From Halorhabdus sp. CBA1104 (lineage in GTDB: Archaea > Halobacteriota > Halobacteria > Halobacteriales > Haloarculaceae): a DNA stretch of 64,000 bases. The notes under the pieces are model-generated. The model had not been told where the DNA came from. It saw only the letters and a list, made by a program, of their open reading frames with translations, and searched no databases. Position numbers and translations under genes: made by a program. The number at the start of each line of letters is the position of its first letter. Position 1 is the first letter of the stretch. Of the stretch, positions 61,121 through 64,000 are shown in pieces. The stretch lies in NCBI RefSeq assembly GCF_009690625.1, contig NZ_CP033878.1, positions 1,984,001-2,048,000 of the forward strand. Direction: 5' to 3'.

Positions 61121-63355
61121 ATGGCCGATCCCGGGGACACGGCGACCAACGGCGACCAGGCGGGGCCAGACTGGTACCGCCAGCTTGTCGAGTTGTCACC
61201 CGACGCGGCAACGATCGTAGACGCAGATGGGACGATAGTGTACGTCAGCCCTGCGGTAGAAGCGATTCTCGGATACAGCCCAGACGACCTGACGGGCGAG
61301 CTGGTCAGCGAATACATCCATCCCGCTGATCGTGCGTCCGTCAGTGAGACGATCGAGGAACGACGGGTCAGTGCCGACGAACCACAGACCGTCGAAGTCC
61401 GCACACGGCGGGCAGATGGGTCCTGGAGGTGGGTCGAATCGAGAGTGGTGTGTGTGCCCGACGGCGTGGGCGGTGAGTTTCTCGTGACCAGCCGCCCGAT
61501 CGACCAGCGCGAGGTCCGCGATACCGATTTCGCCACCACGAAAGAACGCATGCGGATGGCCCTAGAGGGGGCAAACCTCGGGATCTGGGACTGGGATATG
61601 GTGACCGACGAGGTAGAACGCGACGAGTTGTTGACCGAGATGCTCGGCTACACGCCCGCCGAGATGGGGGCGCACCTGCGTGACTGGGAAGCGCTCGTCC
61701 ATCCGGACGGAAAGCAACGACACAACGAAGCACTGACAGCACACGTTGCAGAACGGACGCCGTACTACGAATGTGAGTACCGCCTGCAGACGAAGGCGGG
61801 CGACTGGAAGTGGGTCCGGACGATGGGGACGGTAGTCGAGCGTGCCGATGACGGCACGCCGTTGCGGGCGGTCGGCATCCACCAGGACATCGACGATCAA
61901 AAGCGGGCCGAGCTGGCGCTAAAAGAAGAGCGGGACATGTTCACGGATGGGCCGGCCGTCGTGTTCAAGTGGGCGGACGCGGCGGGGTGGCCGATCGAGT
62001 ACGTCTCGGAAAACGTCGAGGCGGTGTTTGGGTACGCGCCCGAGAAACTCCAGACGGGAAACGTCCGCTTCAGCGACCTCCTCCACGACGGCGATCGCGA
62101 GCGGGTCGCCAAAGAGGTTGCCGAGCAACGCTCAAACGGGAGCAACCGCCTCAGTCCGGACCCGTATCGAATCAGGACCGCGGACGGGGCTGTTCGATGG
62201 GTGATGGAGCATACGAAAATCGTCGACGAACCGGCAGCGCAGGGCTACTTGCTGGGCTATCTCGTCGACGTCACGGAACGGAAAGAACACGAGCGCGAGT
62301 TGGAAGCGCGTGAGCGGAAGTACCGAAATCTGTTCGAAGACACCCGTGACGCGCTCATGGTTCTCGACCGGGACGGCTACATCGACTGCAACGAACGGAC
62401 CCTCGAGTTGTTCGGCCTCGATTCGGTCGGGGCGTTCGTCGACCGCGCACCCTGGGAACTGGCCCCACAGACACAGCCCGACGGCACACCTTCGAAGGAC
62501 GATGCCTTCGAACACATCGAGCGGGCCTTCGAGACGGGCGAAGCGTTCTTCGAGTGGACCCACCAGCGGGCCGACGGCACGACGTTTCCCGCCGAGGTGA
62601 AGCTCAGTCGCTTCGAGTACGAGAACGAGCCCGCCCTCCACGCCCTGGTCCGGGACATAACCGAACGCAAAGAGTACGAACAGCGCCTCCAAACCCAACG
62701 GGACAACCTCGACGTGCTCAATCGCGTGTTGCGCCACGATATCCGGAACGATCTGCAACTGGTCACCGCCTACGCCGAGCTCGTCGCCGAAGAATCCGAC
62801 GACGAATCGACCGGAGAGTACATCGAAACGGTGCTGGAAAGTGCCGAACACGCGATCGAACTCACGCAGACGGCCCGAGAGATGGCCGACGTGATGCTCT
62901 CGGCGGACGACGACATCGAGCACGTCGACCTCGAAGGAGTCCTCGAACGCGAACTCGACGAGGTTCGCTCGGCCTATCCCGACGCCGTCTTCACCGTCGA
63001 CACCGAGATTCCGGCCGAAACAGTCCGGGCCAGCAGCATGCTCGCGTCGGTCTTCCGAAACCTGTTGAAAAACGCCGTCCAGCACAACGATAAAGACGTC
63101 CCGGAAGTCACCGTTTCGGCGACGGCCCAAGAAGCGTCAGTTGTCGTTCGCATCGCGGACAACGGCCCCGGGGTCCCGCCCGCACAGCAAGACGCGATCT
63201 TCGGCAAGGGCGAGACGGGACTGGAAAGTTCGGGGACCGGTATCGGACTGTATCTGGTCGAGACACTGGTCGAAAGCTACGGCGGCGCGGTCGACATCGA
63301 GGACACCGATCCCGCGGGCGCGGTGTTCGTCGTAGAACTCCCGAGAGTGACCTGA
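61121..63355 (+). CDS. Multi-PAS sensor histidine kinase
   Basis: A 744-aa soluble kinase. Four PAS domains follow each other from about residue 20 to 510 (openings WYRQLVELSPDAATIVD, RMRMALEGANLGIWDWD, DMFTDGPAVVFKWADAAG and KYRNLFEDTRDALMVLD). The phosphoacceptor is His539 in LRHDIRND, the haloarchaeal HisKA variant, and the HATPase has NLLKNAVQHND, DNGPGVP and GTGIGLYLVETLV. No membrane segments, so it senses an intracellular signal such as redox or light through PAS ligands. No response regulator is adjacent. ATG 61121 has TTTAAG 34 nt upstream; a GTG at 61028 is less likely. Confidence 0.9.
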   Translation: MADPGDTATNGDQAGPDWYRQLVELSPDAATIVDADGTIVYVSPAVEAILGYSPDDLTGELVSEYIHPADRASVSETIEERRVSADEPQTVEVRTRRADGSWRWVESRVVCVPDGVGGEFLVTSRPIDQREVRDTDFATTKERMRMALEGANLGIWDWDMVTDEVERDELLTEMLGYTPAEMGAHLRDWEALVHPDGKQRHNEALTAHVAERTPYYECEYRLQTKAGDWKWVRTMGTVVERADDGTPLRAVGIHQDIDDQKRAELALKEERDMFTDGPAVVFKWADAAGWPIEYVSENVEAVFGYAPEKLQTGNVRFSDLLHDGDRERVAKEVAEQRSNGSNRLSPDPYRIRTADGAVRWVMEHTKIVDEPAAQGYLLGYLVDVTERKEHERELEARERKYRNLFEDTRDALMVLDRDGYIDCNERTLELFGLDSVGAFVDRAPWELAPQTQPDGTPSKDDAFEHIERAFETGEAFFEWTHQRADGTTFPAEVKLSRFEYENEPALHALVRDITERKEYEQRLQTQRDNLDVLNRVLRHDIRNDLQLVTAYAELVAEESDDESTGEYIETVLESAEHAIELTQTAREMADVMLSADDDIEHVDLEGVLERELDEVRSAYPDAVFTVDTEIPAETVRASSMLASVFRNLLKNAVQHNDKDVPEVTVSATAQEASVVVRIADNGPGVPPAQQDAIFGKGETGLESSGTGIGLYLVETLVESYGGAVDIEDTDPAGAVFVVELPRVT

Positions 63356-63392
63356 GCGTGTGACACAGCAGGCGTGCAACGTGGCAGAAACG

Positions 63393-64000
63393 TCACTCCC
63401 TCCGGCCGCGGGCCTTCGACGACGAGTCGCCAGCGGTAGTCCCCTGGTCTGTAGCGTCCTCGACGGCCGCGCGATACGCTGGCGACCGGTGGATATCGAG
63501 TTCACGACGCAGACCGAGGAAGATCGTATAGACCATCAGCAGCATGATCGCGCCGAAGGGCAGGCCAGCCGCAATCACCGCCGTCTGGAGGCCGTTCAGG
63601 CCGTTCCCGACGAGCAGTGCCACCGCGGTGGCACCGATCAGGAGTGGCCACAGTACCCGCTGGCGGGCGAGAGTGTCTTGCTTGCCGCCAGCAGCCAGAT
63701 AGCTCGTCACTAACGCCCCCGAATCGGTCGAGGTGACGATAAACGTGAGCAGATTCGCAGTGACGACGACGCTCGTGAGGAAGGTAAGCGGATAGGACGA
63801 CAGCAGTTCGAACAACGCGACCGCTCGCCCGTGTTCTTGCAGCGGGCCGAGGATGCCACCACTGAGGACGTTGAGTTCGACGAACAGCGCCGAGCCGTTG
63901 AACACCGCCATCCAGAGCAGCGAAAACAGCGTCGGGACGAGTAACACGCCGCCCACGAACTGGCGGATCGTCCGCCCCTTCGAGATCCGAGCGATGAACA
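63393..64000 (-). CDS. BCCT family betaine/carnitine/choline transporter (C-terminal part)
   Basis: The gene enters the window from the right, so its N-terminal two thirds are missing. The sequence begins FIARISKGRTIRQFVGGVLLVPTLFSLLWMAVFNG, the hallmark of helix 8-9 of BCCT carriers, continues with TANLLTFIVTSTDSGALVTSYLA, and ends in a charged cytoplasmic tail. Such transporters import glycine betaine or related osmolytes with sodium or protons, fitting a halophile. Confidence 0.9.
   Translation of the reverse strand, partial: FIARISKGRTIRQFVGGVLLVPTLFSLLWMAVFNGSALFVELNVLSGGILGPLQEHGRAVALFELLSSYPLTFLTSVVVTANLLTFIVTSTDSGALVTSYLAAGGKQDTLARQRVLWPLLIGATAVALLVGNGLNGLQTAVIAAGLPFGAIMLLMVYTIFLGLRRELDIHRSPAYRAAVEDATDQGTTAGDSSSKARGRRE

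Overview
The window is haloarchaeal chromosomal DNA. The proteins are acidic (rich in D/E, poor in K), third codon positions are GC-rich, promoters are archaeal TATA boxes placed about 25 nt before many start codons (leaderless transcripts), exported proteins carry twin-arginine lipoprotein signals, and many neighbours are haloarchaea-specific families (TrmB regulators, MalA-type amylases, CdcH, archaeal DnaG). The dense alpha-glucan gene set resembles a saccharolytic genus such as Halorhabdus, but this is a guess from memory.

Bases 1-26 kb form a carbohydrate island. In order it holds 4-alpha-glucanotransferase (malQ), a MalA-type GH13 amylase, a trehalose-synthase-like GH13, a small membrane protein, a complete CUT1 sugar ABC importer (binding protein, two permeases, MsmX/MalK-type ATPase), a GH32 fructosidase, a TrmB regulator with a palindromic candidate operator, a frameshifted zinc-ribbon membrane gene, an amylosucrase with a C-terminal CBM20 starch-binding domain, two more MalA-type GH13 enzymes and alpha-glucan phosphorylase. 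I read it as a sucrose/malto-oligosaccharide system. Amylosucrase could turn sucrose into an intracellular alpha-1,4-glucan plus fructose without ADP-glucose, and the GH13 enzymes, MalQ and phosphorylase would then remobilise that glucan. GH32 gives a hydrolytic branch. Two of the GH13 genes share a 377-nt block with no mismatch in inverted orientation 17 kb apart, a sign of recent gene conversion.

Bases 26-33.7 kb are an operon for a second importer of the peptide/opine type (binding protein, two permeases, one polypeptide carrying both ATPases), followed by its own TrmB-family regulator and a small membrane protein. The regulator suggests an oligosaccharide substrate.

Bases 33.8-34.1 kb hold tRNA-Glu(CUC) beside a 35-nt direct repeat and tRNA-like fragments, probably a scar of past integrations. 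From there the window turns to housekeeping and mixed genes: a membrane-anchored HTH protein, a D-lactate/glycolate-type FAD/Fe-S oxidoreductase, MATE transporter, beta-lactamase-fold lipoprotein, a MATE pseudogene, universal stress protein, small zinc-ribbon and membrane proteins, valS, a BolA plus monothiol-glutaredoxin pair, a CARF-like/HTH regulator, a sodium:solute symporter with its DUF3311 partner, dnaG, GNAT, DUF92, a cis-prenyltransferase homologue lacking the catalytic motif, a HAD hydrolase, panB, a small-protein/cdc48 (cdcH) operon, a DUF2064-like protein, a CBS protein, a family-4-like uracil-DNA glycosylase, a multi-PAS histidine kinase and the C-terminal part of a BCCT transporter that runs off the right edge.

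No rRNA, CRISPR array, complete insertion sequence or replication origin was seen. Decayed pieces of an IS200/IS605-type element probably lie at about 20.9-21.5 kb.
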